A stretch of 64,000 nt of DNA from Cyanomargarita calcarea GSE-NOS-MK-12-04C (GCA_019359595.1 JAHHGZ010000008.1:124001-188000); one strand, 5' to 3'. Positions 42,858-52,085 are shown, counted from the first letter of the stretch. Notes: generated by a model not told the origin, from the letters alone. Translations and numbers: made by a program.

Positions 42858-43934
42858 TTATTTATTTTTTGCCTGAGTTTTTGCCTGTTCTAATGCGATT
42901 TCTTTGATGGCTTGATACGAATTGACATTTGCAGTTCCTTCAATAGCTTTAACCGCTAAATCTTGAACTTGTTTCAACGCAGAGTCAAGTTGCTTGGAAA
43001 GATTTTGAACCCTTCCTTCTTGATTATTAATCGTCTGCTCCAAAGATTGCAATCTTTGTTCGTAAAAACGCTTTTGCCCTTCAACTTCTTTGCCGTATAA
43101 ATCCGATTTTGTCTTCGCTTGATAGTGAGCAATGCCTTTACCTTCTTCGGTAGCTTTCTTGATAGCAGCTTCTTTATCCTTCGGAAAGGCTTCTACCTTA
43201 GCTTTAAATTCTTCAAATTGTTTTTCTCTATCATAAATTGCTTTTTCCCGCTCAGTCCAGATTTTCTCAGCTTCTTCTTGCGATTCTTCTAATACTTTAT
43301 ATAACCCTTGTTGGCGTTGTTGATATTCGTCCATCTCCAACTTTCGCTGAAGTTCTAAATCATACTTGTATTCCGTTGTATCTCTTTGGCGAATTTTATT
43401 ACTACTTTCATTCCGCTCTTTTATTGTTTGTTTATTTTCCTCTTGCTCTTTTTCCCAAGTCTTTCTCTGCCCTTGTATTTCTTGAGATAAACTTTCGTAA
43501 CGCAGATTATACTCCTCTTGATAAGCCTTGGAATTATCTTCATAGGCAGTGATGAGAGTATCTAAAGTATCTTCAGTAATTTCTAAATTATGTAAATCTT
43601 TTAATTGTTGTAATTCAGTTTCAACACTGTTTCCAATTTCTCCTAATTTAGAGGCTTTTGAGGTTAGTTGTTCTGATAATTCACTGGCAGCGCTACCAAA
43701 TCCTAGTTGAATTTTGAGTAAGTTATCAATAATATAGTTCATCTTTTCTTGAGCGGTGATAGGCTGATTCATAGTAGCTGTTTCCTCCTTTTTTGGTTGA
43801 ATACTGCCAGAATTATTGTTTTTTGCCACCTGTTCAAATTGTGATTTAATTGCAGCTTTTTCCTTCAGTAGCTCGTTATATGCTTCTAAAATTTCAGCTT
43901 TAGTACTTTTGTCACTCGGTTTTTTTGTTGCCAT
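42858..43934 (-). CDS. Coiled-coil protein, twin A (358 aa)
   Basis: 358 residues, nearly all helical and rich in Glu, Lys and Gln. A 70-residue polar head (KKEETATMNQPITAQEKMNY) leads into LLKIQLGFGSAASELSEQL and then long heptads to about residue 330; the end QLDSALKQVQDLAVKAIEG is shared with the next gene (QLQTALKQSQDLAMRAF). AGAGG lies six bases before ATG 43934. No enzyme motif or membrane anchor, so a structural or filament-forming role is likely. In Anabaena, tandem coiled-coil proteins named ZicK and ZacK form cytoskeletal polymers; whether these are their counterparts cannot be decided by eye. Confidence 0.8.
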   Translation of the reverse strand: MATKKPSDKSTKAEILEAYNELLKEKAAIKSQFEQVAKNNNSGSIQPKKEETATMNQPITAQEKMNYIIDNLLKIQLGFGSAASELSEQLTSKASKLGEIGNSVETELQQLKDLHNLEITEDTLDTLITAYEDNSKAYQEEYNLRYESLSQEIQGQRKTWEKEQEENKQTIKERNESSNKIRQRDTTEYKYDLELQRKLEMDEYQQRQQGLYKVLEESQEEAEKIWTEREKAIYDREKQFEEFKAKVEAFPKDKEAAIKKATEEGKGIAHYQAKTKSDLYGKEVEGQKRFYEQRLQSLEQTINNQEGRVQNLSKQLDSALKQVQDLAVKAIEGTANVNSYQAIKEIALEQAKTQAKNK

Positions 43935-44157
43935 AACAAACCTCTAAAGAATTTTCTGTTTTTCGTGCAATTAGCCTTTGTAGTAACCGGGGTTTTGATG
44001 AAAAGTTTTTCAACCCGGTTTCTTGTAGCAATTCTTTATGAAGATGCGCTTGCATAATTCGACTATAAAGACCTTGCTTAGGAAAGTCTTTACAAGCTTT
44101 ATAACCATGCAACTTCACGCATAATCAGTATTACCTTGTATTTGAGTTGTATACTAA

Positions 44158-45138
44158 TTATCTAGTGGAACTATCAAAAGCTCTCATCGCCAAATCTTGC
44201 GATTGTTTCAGTGCAGTTTGTAGTTGAACACTAATCCCTTCAATCTGCTCAGATTGCTTCTTAATTGTTTCTTCCAGGGATTGAATTTTCAACTCATAAC
44301 TTTGCTTGGTCGATTCCCACTCTTTCTCAAATAAATCAGCCTCAATCTTCGCTTTTTGACTTGTATCTTTAATTGCTTCTTCTCTCGCTTTCTTAACTGC
44401 TTCTTCCAATTCGTTAGGAAAGGCTGCAATTTTTTGTTGATATTCTGCGAATAAAGGTTGATTTTTGCTGAGTATTTTTTCCCGAGCAGCCCAATCTTTT
44501 TCTTTTACTTGAAAATTTTCTTGCAATTCTCTTTCTACCGCACGATTTTTCGCTTCATAGGCATCTGTATTAATTTTGCGGGTGTTTTCTAATTTATATT
44601 GATATTCTTCTGTTTCTTGTTGGCGTTGTTTGGCTAATGACTCATTGTATGCTTGCTCTTCTTCTTCAAAATCTGCTTGCTCTTTTTGCCACTCTTTGCG
44701 CCGACCTGCAATTTCTTTCTCCAAAGTTTCCCGCTTACTTGCGGTATCTTGTTCCAGATTTTTTAACTTTTCTTGATGCTCTTGAGTCAGTATATCCAGA
44801 ATATCTGCTACAACTCTGACTTTTTGAAGTTCTTGCAAGCGCTGCGTTTCAATTTCTATCGAGCGGTTGAGTTCATCTAATTTGGAGTTTTCTTTACCTA
44901 ACTTTCCAGATAATGAGTTGACAATTCCACCAAACTCCAATTGCAAATCAGCTATCCCTTTGACAATACTATCAACTGTATATGTCAAAGCAACTTCCAA
45001 AACTTCTTTGTTTTTTGCTTTTTCCGCTTCTTCTTGTTTAGTTGCTATTTTTGATTCCAGCTTTTTCCTATCTGTAATAATTTGCCCAAATGCTTGCATT
45101 AATTGTTGTTTACTATCTTTGGCTGCAACTGTTGTCAT
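44158..45138 (-). CDS. Coiled-coil protein, twin B (326 aa)
   Basis: 326 residues from ATG 45138, which has AGGAG seven bases upstream; the frame runs 90 codons further up, but only through G-rich repeat DNA. Layout matches twin A: short head, DLQLEFGGIVNSLSGKLGKE (compare LQ-LGFGSAASELSEQL), central heptads with WQKEQADFEEEEQAYNESL, AAFPNELEEAVKKAREE (twin A: EAFPKDKEAAIKKATEE) and matching C-terminal segment. The two are clear paralogues, 223 bases apart on the same strand, so they may be cotranscribed and copolymerise. Confidence 0.8.
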   Translation of the reverse strand: MTTVAAKDSKQQLMQAFGQIITDRKKLESKIATKQEEAEKAKNKEVLEVALTYTVDSIVKGIADLQLEFGGIVNSLSGKLGKENSKLDELNRSIEIETQRLQELQKVRVVADILDILTQEHQEKLKNLEQDTASKRETLEKEIAGRRKEWQKEQADFEEEEQAYNESLAKQRQQETEEYQYKLENTRKINTDAYEAKNRAVERELQENFQVKEKDWAAREKILSKNQPLFAEYQQKIAAFPNELEEAVKKAREEAIKDTSQKAKIEADLFEKEWESTKQSYELKIQSLEETIKKQSEQIEGISVQLQTALKQSQDLAMRAFDSSTR

Positions 45139-45808
45139 ACACAAACTCCTGTGAATATACAATAGAACGGGGAACGGAGGAAGGTGATTATGCCCCCTAA
45201 ATCCACGCCACATGCTACAAGTGAACGCAGTGGCTCCCCAAGTATGTTCAACTTGGAATGGAATTTTATTCTCCCTTTGAATTGGGGGCAGGGGGCAAAT
45301 TTCCAGGGTTAAAGATAAGCTCCCTAAATCGAACATAATTGAGGGACTTGGAATTTCCTTCTCCCCTTTGAATTGGGGGCAGGGGGCAAATTCCCAGAGA
45401 TGTAGCAAGCCATACCAAAATAGACCCTGTACTTAGTTCAGGGTAGCCCTGCAATGCGCGTTTTAAACGCCGTGGAAATACTGAAAATGATTAAGCCGCT
45501 ACCTGCGATAGTAGTACTTTTGTACCATAATTATATCCAGGTAGATTTACTCCTGTCAAGAAAATTTATTAAATATAAGAAGTGAGGAGTTGGGGACGAT
45601 CTCAAAAAAATATTCCCTTTCTATTAGCTATAAAAATGAAAAGCTGCCAAAAGTTTTTAGCAGCTTGTTGTCCCATTGGTTTATAATAATTTGGGTGCTG
45701 TTACATATGTTACAATTAGTTGCGGAACACACCACGGAGAAAGCGTGGATGCACTGAAAATCGACAATTATATTTATACAAACACAAGCCACTTAATTGG
45801 TCATATAA
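45139..45808. repeat. Gap with two G-rich repeats, upstream of sphR
   Basis: G-rich repeats (TTTGAATTGGGGGCAGGGGG) at 45273-45300 and 45363-45391, each followed by CAAATT(T/C)CCAG. Near sphR, GTTACATATGTTACA (45699-45713) is a short direct repeat that could be an operator, but it is not a recognisable Pho box. A hairpin CAAGCTGCTAAAAAC-type partner lies about 45640-45665 (AAGCTGCCAAAAGTTTTTAGCAGCTT). Confidence 0.6.
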
Positions 45809-46561
45809 ATGTATACCAGCGAATTGACTAAGTATCCCTCCAGAGCCGACATTGGACAAACAAGCCGAGTCTTAGTAGTAGAAGACGAAGAATTAATCCG
45901 AGAAATGCTAGTTTTAGCGTTGGAGGAAGAAGGTTATGCAGTGGTTACAGCCACTGATGGGCGCTCCGCAGTAGAGTATCTAAAAAATTGTGAGCCGAGT
46001 TCCGGAGAGCTTCCCTTTGATTTGGTGGTTTTAGATTTGATGCTGCCTCAAATCAATGGACTTGATATTTGTCGCTTGCTGCGCCATCAAGGAAACCCAG
46101 TACCGATTTTGATGCTAAGTGCTAAGGGTAGCGAAACTGACCGGGTTTTGGGGTTAGAGGTGGGAGCAGATGATTATCTCACCAAACCTTTTAGTATGCG
46201 GGAATTGGTGGCTCGCTGTCGGGCTTTGCTGCGTCGCCAACGCTTAAGCACTTTGCCGCAAATACCGATACTGCAATATAAGGAAGTGACATTATACCCT
46301 CAAGAGTGTCGGGTACTGGTTCGTTCTCAAGAAGTAAATTTGTCACCGAAAGAGTTTCGATTATTAGAATTATTTATGAGTTATGCCCGTCGGGTATGGT
46401 CACGGGAGCAATTGCTCGATCAGGTTTGGGGTCCTGATTTTGTTGGCGATAGTAAGACTGTAGACGTTCATATCCGTTGGTTGCGGGAAAAACTAGAGCA
46501 AGACCCAAGCCATCCAGAATATATTGTGACAGTCCGTGGTTTTGGCTATCGATTTGGATAA
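45809..46561 (+). CDS. sphR: Phosphate response regulator SphR (PhoB-like)
   Basis: 250 residues. Receiver domain at about 20-135: VLVVEDEELIREML with the acidic pair, LVVLDLMLPQ with the phospho-accepting Asp, and VGADDYLTKPFSMRELVARC with the conserved Lys. Winged-helix output domain follows at about 150-250: VNLSPKEFRLLELFM and DSKTVDVHIRWLREKLEQD. ATG start. Directly followed by a histidine kinase and PhoU, the SphS-SphR arrangement of cyanobacterial phosphate sensing, so the symbol is justified by context and domain type. Confidence 0.92.
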   Translation: MYTSELTKYPSRADIGQTSRVLVVEDEELIREMLVLALEEEGYAVVTATDGRSAVEYLKNCEPSSGELPFDLVVLDLMLPQINGLDICRLLRHQGNPVPILMLSAKGSETDRVLGLEVGADDYLTKPFSMRELVARCRALLRRQRLSTLPQIPILQYKEVTLYPQECRVLVRSQEVNLSPKEFRLLELFMSYARRVWSREQLLDQVWGPDFVGDSKTVDVHIRWLREKLEQDPSHPEYIVTVRGFGYRFG

Positions 46562-46605
46562 TAGTTGTTAGTGTTTAGTTGTCAGAAAGCAACTAACAAC
46601 GGATC

Positions 46606-47940
46606 ATGCTCGTATTGGGATTTCTTGTTGGTTTAGCGGTAGGCATCGTGTTTTGGTTGTGGCAGGTGGTTGAGTTAAACCGCTACCTGGCACAAGTGCT
46701 GCGACCGCTGGACTCCCACACATTCAAGGTGGCACTGCGGCTAATTCCTCGCTGGAGGCATGATATGGCATTGGTGAAGCACGATCGCTTAAATTTGCAG
46801 CAACAATTGCAAACCTACAAAGATTTGCTTGACTTTGCACCAGTGGGATATTTGCAGGTAGATGAAGAAAATCAGCTGCTGTGGTGCAATCAACAGGCAC
46901 GAGAGATTTTGTATCTCGAAAGGTGGCAACCAGGACAGGTACGCTTGTTGTTGGAGTTGGTGCGGTCTTATGAACTAGACCGTTTGATAGAGAAAACACG
47001 CGATCGCCAGGAACCACAACTTAGGGAGTGGGTGTTTCACCCCTCTTGTGATAACGTTGCGGCAATGTTAGATATTAAGTCGCTAGCATTACGTGCATCT
47101 AGCTTGCCTTTACCTAAAGGACAAGTAGGAGTATTTCTGGAAAATCGCCAACCACTGCTGGATATGAATCAAGCACGCGATCGCGCTTTTTCTGACCTTG
47201 CCCACGAACTCAGAACACCCCTAACTTCGATTCGTTTGGTTGTAGAAACTTTACAAGACCGCCTAGAGCCACCTTTAAATCGCTGGGTTGACCGCCTCAT
47301 GCAGGAGGTTGACCGTTTGATTCATTTGGTGCAAAGCTGGTTAGAACTGACTCAATTGGAAACCAATCCAACGATCCAACTCCATCGCCAACCCGTAGAA
47401 GTGCGATCGCTGATTTCCGATGTATGGGAAAGCTTAGAACCCATAGCACAGGGTCATGAGATCAAGCTTGCTTATTCTGGGGGAGAGAGTTTATGGATTC
47501 ATGCCGATAAATCCCGAATTTATCAAGTATTTCTGAATTTATTGGATAACAGTATTAAATACAGTCCTCCACGTACAACCATTCAGGTAGAAACTAAAAT
47601 CCTGCCATACTCGGATACCTACCAAGGCGAAGCTAACGATTCACAAGCGCTACAAGTTAATATCATTGACTGCGGAGTTGGTTTCTCCAAAACAGATTTG
47701 CCCCATGTTTTCGAGCGATTTTATCGAGGAGATAAAGCCCGCTCTCGTTCAAAAGGAGGAGAAAGTAACTCCGCAACCGCAATTGTGGGAACTGGTTTAG
47801 GTTTAGCGATCGTTCAACAAATTGTTACAGCACACGGTGGTTCAATCAAAGCCACGAACGATCCTCACACTGGTGGTGCATGGCTGCAAATTGAATTTCC
47901 CGAAGTAATGGCAAACTCACCAAGCCAAGACTATAGTTAA
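46606..47940 (+). CDS. sphS: Phosphate sensor histidine kinase SphS
   Basis: 444 residues. One N-terminal membrane helix (MLVLGFLVGLAVGIVFWLW), a PAS-like region with YLQVDEENQLLWCN (about 82-95), then the kinase core: DLAHELRTPLTSIRLV (H box, phospho-accepting His), LDNSIKYSPP (N box), GVGFSKTDLPHVFERFYRGD and GTGLGLAIVQQIV (G boxes). The start follows sphR by 44 bases and the stop precedes phoU by about ten, so all three are one operon. The lack of a large periplasmic part agrees with sensing through PhoU and the Pst transporter. Confidence 0.93.
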   Translation: MLVLGFLVGLAVGIVFWLWQVVELNRYLAQVLRPLDSHTFKVALRLIPRWRHDMALVKHDRLNLQQQLQTYKDLLDFAPVGYLQVDEENQLLWCNQQAREILYLERWQPGQVRLLLELVRSYELDRLIEKTRDRQEPQLREWVFHPSCDNVAAMLDIKSLALRASSLPLPKGQVGVFLENRQPLLDMNQARDRAFSDLAHELRTPLTSIRLVVETLQDRLEPPLNRWVDRLMQEVDRLIHLVQSWLELTQLETNPTIQLHRQPVEVRSLISDVWESLEPIAQGHEIKLAYSGGESLWIHADKSRIYQVFLNLLDNSIKYSPPRTTIQVETKILPYSDTYQGEANDSQALQVNIIDCGVGFSKTDLPHVFERFYRGDKARSRSKGGESNSATAIVGTGLGLAIVQQIVTAHGGSIKATNDPHTGGAWLQIEFPEVMANSPSQDYS

Positions 47941-47950
47941 AAGTAACTTG

Positions 47951-48637
47951 ATGTTTGAGACTACAAGCGTGACCACCCTCCTTTATAGTCCCAATCCTGA
48001 AAGACCCCATCTAGCACGCGACGTTAGGCGTTTAGAACGGGATGTTTTACGTATGGGAGCATTAGTAGAACAATCATTTCGTTTGAGTCACCAATCATTG
48101 TTTGCCCGTGACTTAACAGCGGCTGAAGAAATACCCTTATTAGATAAAAAAATTGATCGTTTTTACAGACAAATAGAATCGGACTGCGCGGTAATTATGA
48201 CCGCACAATCGCCAACATCTCAAGATTTACGCTGCTTGAGCGCGTTTATGCAGTTGGTGCGTGATTTAGAACGTATTGGCGATTATGCCAAAGATATAGC
48301 TGAAATTGCCATTAAAATTTTTCCTTATCCGATTCATCCCTGTTTACCAGAAATGGCAGTCATGTCCCGGCATGCCCAAGCTATGTTAGCAACTAGCTTA
48401 GTTGCTCTAGCTGATTTGGATGAAGTTGGGGGCAGAGGCATAAAGCATTTAGATGATGCTGTAGATAATGCTTACGAACATCTGTATCAAACTTTAGCCC
48501 AGCAACGGGATGTTGTCGGTGTCGTGGAGCCAATTATACTGCTGGCACTTGCTATTCGTTGTCTGGAAAGAATGGCAGACCATGCCACTAATATCGGTCA
48601 GCGAGTGGCGTACATTGTTACAGGTCAACGCAATTAG
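47951..48637 (+). CDS. phoU: Phosphate signalling regulator PhoU
   Basis: 228 residues from ATG 47951 (TTG one codon earlier). Two PhoU helical bundles with the metal-binding pattern: KKIDRFYRQIESDC in the first and LDDAVDNAYEHLYQ in the second, plus LVRDLERIGDYAKDIAE and CLERMADHATNIGQRV with the conserved E/D-xx-xR-(I/M)-(G/A)-D motif. It damps kinase activity when phosphate is plentiful by linking the Pst transporter to SphS. Its place directly after sphS supports this. Confidence 0.95.
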   Translation: MFETTSVTTLLYSPNPERPHLARDVRRLERDVLRMGALVEQSFRLSHQSLFARDLTAAEEIPLLDKKIDRFYRQIESDCAVIMTAQSPTSQDLRCLSAFMQLVRDLERIGDYAKDIAEIAIKIFPYPIHPCLPEMAVMSRHAQAMLATSLVALADLDEVGGRGIKHLDDAVDNAYEHLYQTLAQQRDVVGVVEPIILLALAIRCLERMADHATNIGQRVAYIVTGQRN

Positions 48638-49463
48638 GTATACAAAAGCTCGCCGCATTTTTGAGTTCCTTGGTAAATCAGGGCAAGTAACTGTTCGGTA
48701 ATTTCTACCTAAATCTCAACATAGTTTACGATTTCTCCACATTTTCAATCAACTCATCAATAAATTCTCTCAGCCGCTTTTTCCATTCAGGACGGCTTTT
48801 AGTTTTTTTTTACTCCGACCTTAACGATCTATTAAACGGCTCTTCCTGTAAAGGTGTCGCACCTAATTTATGTTTTTGATGAAAAGTCATTTGCTAAATT
48901 AAAAAGAAGATATAAATACTTAGTTATTTTTCTGCTGACTATATCCAGAGAGTTTATAGATAACGGATCTACTCTATAAATAAATCCTATTAATAAACAG
49001 ATTTGCGATAAAAATAAATTATCTAAATGGAATCTATTAAGGTCGTGAACCGCATTTTTAGCAAAAATTGTAGCCTCAAATGCTATATTTTCGAGGATAT
49101 TGTCAGTTTATTGGATATGAGTTGAAATAGCTTTAAAATTTTAAATTTTTAATAAATTACTACTTAAGATAGAGGTAATAAAACTCAGTAAATGCTAATA
49201 ATATCTACCTTATTATTTATATCTTAATTATATTCATAATATTTATCGAGCGAGTAGCAAGTAATGTAGAATACACGTTACTCTGAAGTAGTGTTAGATT
49301 AATCACCATCACTATTGAGGTGAGAAAAAATTAAAAGCTAGTTAACTGACATACATTTCACTAAAAGCTTACCTGTTCTTAAACTTTCAGTATTAGAGTA
49401 TCCAATGGTAACCTTGAAATGTTTTCTATCGAACGGTCGATACTGGTGTAAAAGATAAAGCTG
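48638..49463. other. 826-bp gap after phoU
   Basis: Mostly AT-rich, non-coding sequence. It contains a decayed small gene (48726-48890, minus) and otherwise no repeat or strong hairpin that I can support. Promoter of the next gene must lie near its end. Confidence 0.45.
48726..48890 (-). pseudogene. Frameshifted small gene relic
   Basis: Read on the minus strand from ATG 48890: MTFHQKHKLGATPLQEEPFN, then a switch to another frame reading KVGVKKKLKAV, then back to RPEWKKRLREFIDELIENVE and stop 48726-48728. In the first frame there is a TAA within an A-run. Small cyanobacterial proteins with a KHKLG head, a (V)GVKxKLKA middle and a PEWxxRLREFID end match this order, so the gene has lost its frame twice. 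Function of the family unknown. Confidence 0.5.
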
Positions 49464-50813
49464 ATGAGTATCAAATGTTGTGATTTCTTACTGTTGAAGG
49501 AGGGGAGTGTTGGTGCGGTAGCACTTGACTCGTTCGTGGAATGCGAACAGAAAGTTACAGCGCAATCCACGACAGAAGCAGTTAAGTCATTATTCTCATT
49601 GAGTACGATGGGTTTGACTCCATACTTAACCGCTGACTTCCAACCCAAACAACAGCAAGAAAAAGACATCCCATCCCAAGCGGTGAATATGATACTATCA
49701 CTCGGTTTTCAGTATCAAATATTTCCCTCTTGGAGAGATAAAACAAATTGTTCTCGCTTTGGTTATAATAATAACTATGTATCTTTGATGGAAAGCGATG
49801 AAGTCAATTTTGGATACATCAGCTTTCGATCGTGGATACGGACAATGGGGAAACTCCTGCCATTTGATGTGGTAAAAGCAGCACTCGAAAAGAATTCGTG
49901 TTTTTTGCCTGCTAACGACTCAATTCAAGCAGAAGTTTGTGGAATTGTTAGGGAAGCATGGTTAGATTGGGGACTGGGTGTCATCTTGGTTCGCAAAAGT
50001 GCGAATGGTAATTGGCAGAAGATTAATTCCTCGTCAGACAGGCAAATTAGCGATATTTCTGATTTGGAAGATGATAGTCGTTTGGTGCAAGAAATCCCGA
50101 TTAGTAATGCACATTACGACCTAATAAATGCTGTGACCGTAACTTACATAAGTCGTCCGGAAGACACAAAAGTTGCTCGAAATGATTTGTATATTAACTT
50201 CACCTTAAGTAGTTCCGAACACATTTTCCAAGGTTCCAAAGGTGAAGGACTCTGCTACTATTGCAATGACCCTGCTCCTTTGGGCGATTGTTGGCAAATG
50301 ATAACAACCCTCGTCAGCTTTGGTTTTGCTCATCCGGATAATTTCTTAGTAAATCGGGCTGAAAATGTATGGATGATGACAGACATATCTACGTTAAGGG
50401 TCAATAATGCTGTAAAAAGTCGCACGGACAACAAAGGTATTTCTGCTGATTTGACGGGTGTATTTAAAAACGCTATGTGGTACATTATTACCAGTAGTGA
50501 TGCAAGCAAAGCCTTATTGTTCGATACCAACTTGATGGAGTGTGAAACGAATTGCTCCGCAGAAGCAAGCTTCAGATATTTCCTCACTCCATATGAAGGC
50601 ACAATGTTTCTTTCTATAGATCATCTTTGGGAAACTCTTGGCTATATTACGCAACTGCTGACTTACAGCACTTTGCAAGTAAATGAAGTACACCCCCTCC
50701 CCTTGGCAAGGGGAGGGTTGGGGAGGGGTATTTCTGTACCTCACAAAGTTGAAATTTGCTGTATCATTTCAACAAATCAAATATCGAAGACCGGAGAATC
50801 CAACCTCTATTAA
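49464..50813 (+). CDS. Unrecognised protein with 3' end rewritten by mini-element
   Basis: 449 residues as it stands. I do not recognise it. The body is soluble, rather cysteine-rich (for example CDPAP-like CYYCNDPAP and MECETNCSAE) and Asn/Ser-rich, with blocks such as LGFQYQIFPSWRDKTNCSRF and FGYISFRSWIRTM. No signal peptide. From residue about 401 the frame enters a family 2 mini-element (50664-50763) and continues in a shifted frame to 50813. Removing the insertion gives a different ending, YHFNKSNIEDRRIQPLLSES and two more residues, with stop at 50828-50830. It was therefore probably about 420 residues. Surrounded by low-complexity gaps; likely an accessory gene. Confidence 0.7.
   Translation: MSIKCCDFLLLKEGSVGAVALDSFVECEQKVTAQSTTEAVKSLFSLSTMGLTPYLTADFQPKQQQEKDIPSQAVNMILSLGFQYQIFPSWRDKTNCSRFGYNNNYVSLMESDEVNFGYISFRSWIRTMGKLLPFDVVKAALEKNSCFLPANDSIQAEVCGIVREAWLDWGLGVILVRKSANGNWQKINSSSDRQISDISDLEDDSRLVQEIPISNAHYDLINAVTVTYISRPEDTKVARNDLYINFTLSSSEHIFQGSKGEGLCYYCNDPAPLGDCWQMITTLVSFGFAHPDNFLVNRAENVWMMTDISTLRVNNAVKSRTDNKGISADLTGVFKNAMWYIITSSDASKALLFDTNLMECETNCSAEASFRYFLTPYEGTMFLSIDHLWETLGYITQLLTYSTLQVNEVHPLPLARGGLGRGISVPHKVEICCIISTNQISKTGESNLY
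50664..50763. mobile_element. MITE-like element, family 2, copy 2, inside a gene
   Basis: Same 100 bases as 16994-17093. TA at both borders. Net gain is 98 bases, which shifts the reading frame of the host gene. It is the direct cause of the changed C-terminus. Confidence 0.9.
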
Positions 50814-50830
50814 GTGAATCTTGGAATTAA

Positions 50831-51322
50831 TTCTAAATAGATTTTAAAAAGCAAAATACCTAACTCTAAGACTGAATTTCAAGTCTATAGTGCCATCGCG
50901 ACCGAAATTAAACTTTTACGCTTACTCTATTTCGCTCGCCCATGAAAGGATGTTTTGCTCCAGTAATTAAGCAACGAAGAAGTCTATGTTAACAATTTGA
51001 TTTCTGAATCGCCATATAGTTGGCAAGTATTATTAAAGCTTACAAGAGCTATCTAACTTTTGACATCTATCTTGCGACTTAATTTTGGGTGACATCAAAG
51101 GAGCGTCCTACGCCTAATCCAGTGAACCTGGATTGCCCTGTGTGTCCAGCACAGGGCGAGGGCAGCTCTCAAAACTAACCTCCAGGCGTAAAACGAGCTA
51201 TCGCTCTCTCAAACAATCCATAAATGATTTGACCACGAATTGGCAGTTCGTGGCTAGTTGCCAGGATACCTCCGATAAATTTTAAATCCACCAAAGAGTC
51301 TTAAACTACCTAAACAACAACT
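50831..51322. other. 492-bp leader region with strong hairpins
   Basis: Contains CCAGTGAACCTGG (51119-51131), then CCCTGTGTGTCCAGCACAGGG (51136-51156), and GAATTGGCAGTTCG-type stem near 51236-51251. The first two stand next to each other and resemble a folded RNA leader of the following Crp/Fnr gene, but I recognise no riboswitch class. Confidence 0.45.
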
Positions 51323-51937
51323 ATGTATTCAGCAAGCCGTACACCTAACTCCAATTCCAATCCTTCTTTCAACAACCCAACCACTTCTGGAAACTTACCA
51401 CAGCGCCTATTCACCCGTCGTGAAGTTATCCCATCTCGCAATGACGTACTATGGCGCATTGAGCGTGGAGCGGTTCGCACCTTGACATGGAGTGAAGATG
51501 GAACATTCATCACTTTGGGTTACTGGGGGCCAGGAGACTTGATTGGTTATCCTTTGTCCAGAGTCAAACCGTATCAAATTGAGTGCCTGACAAGCGTAGA
51601 AGTCAGCGTTGTACCTCCTCAACTTTGGCACCAAGACGTTAACGCCTTGCTGTCACACATTCAACAAGCAGAGGAGCTTCTAAGTATAGTACATCGGAAG
51701 CCAATTTCCTTGAGATTGTGGCAGTTTTTAGTTTGGCTGAGTGAGAAATTTGGTCGTGAGGTAGAACAAGGCAAACTCATCGACTTAAATGTCACCCATC
51801 AAGAAATGGCGGAAGTACTAAATACTACCCGTGTGACTGTGACTCGCCTCCTTCAACAATTTGAAGAAGAGGGAACAATGATCCGTCACAAACGTCGCAT
51901 TATTCTGCAATTGCCAAATAAAACAGTCAAAAAATAG
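51323..51937 (+). CDS. Crp/Fnr family regulator, atypical
   Basis: 204 residues. The sensor part is reduced: only IERGAVRTLTWSEDGTFITLGYWGPGDLIGYPLS recalls the jelly roll, and the phosphate-binding cassette of Crp is not present. The C-terminal helix-turn-helix is complete: VTHQEMAEVLNTTRVTVTRLLQQF (about 165-188). So DNA binding is expected and nucleotide binding is not; it may respond to another signal or only to its own level. It lies 148 bases before the first porin on the same strand, so it might control the porins. ATG start. Confidence 0.88.
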   Translation: MYSASRTPNSNSNPSFNNPTTSGNLPQRLFTRREVIPSRNDVLWRIERGAVRTLTWSEDGTFITLGYWGPGDLIGYPLSRVKPYQIECLTSVEVSVVPPQLWHQDVNALLSHIQQAEELLSIVHRKPISLRLWQFLVWLSEKFGREVEQGKLIDLNVTHQEMAEVLNTTRVTVTRLLQQFEEEGTMIRHKRRIILQLPNKTVKK

Positions 51938-51982
51938 AGCGAAATAGTGTGCTGGTTTACTTGTTTCTCACTTAGGTGATCG

Positions 51983-51994
51983 ATAGAATTCTAT
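51983..51994. promoter_or_regulatory. Perfect palindrome upstream of porin 1
   Basis: ATAGAATTCTAT, a 12-bp dyad about 92 bases before the porin start. It is a possible operator, for instance for the adjacent Crp/Fnr protein, but it does not match a known cyanobacterial box. Confidence 0.35.
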
Positions 51995-52003
51995 ACATAA
52001 GAG

Positions 52004-52047
52004 CAGGGTAGATTCTCAGTGAATCAAAAGCTGATGAAACTACCCTG
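52004..52047 (+). promoter_or_regulatory. Hairpin in porin 1 leader
   Basis: Eight-bp stem CAGGGTAG/CTACCCTG around a 28-base loop, 38 bases before the start codon. Weak in free energy because of the large loop. The following GTGTGAGTGAGAA at 52061 is also found before porins 2 and 3 and could be the common ribosome-binding leader. Confidence 0.4.
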
Positions 52048-52085
52048 ATTTCTTTAACTGGTGTGAGTGAGAAATAATTTAAACC

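Noticed and set aside
45139-45408. 90-codon N-terminal extension of coiled-coil twin B
   Set aside because: Encoded by G-rich repeats; AGGAG seven bases before ATG 45138 marks the true start.
45699-45713. Pho box upstream of sphR
   Set aside because: The GTTACA direct repeat does not match the TTAACC-type cyanobacterial Pho box.
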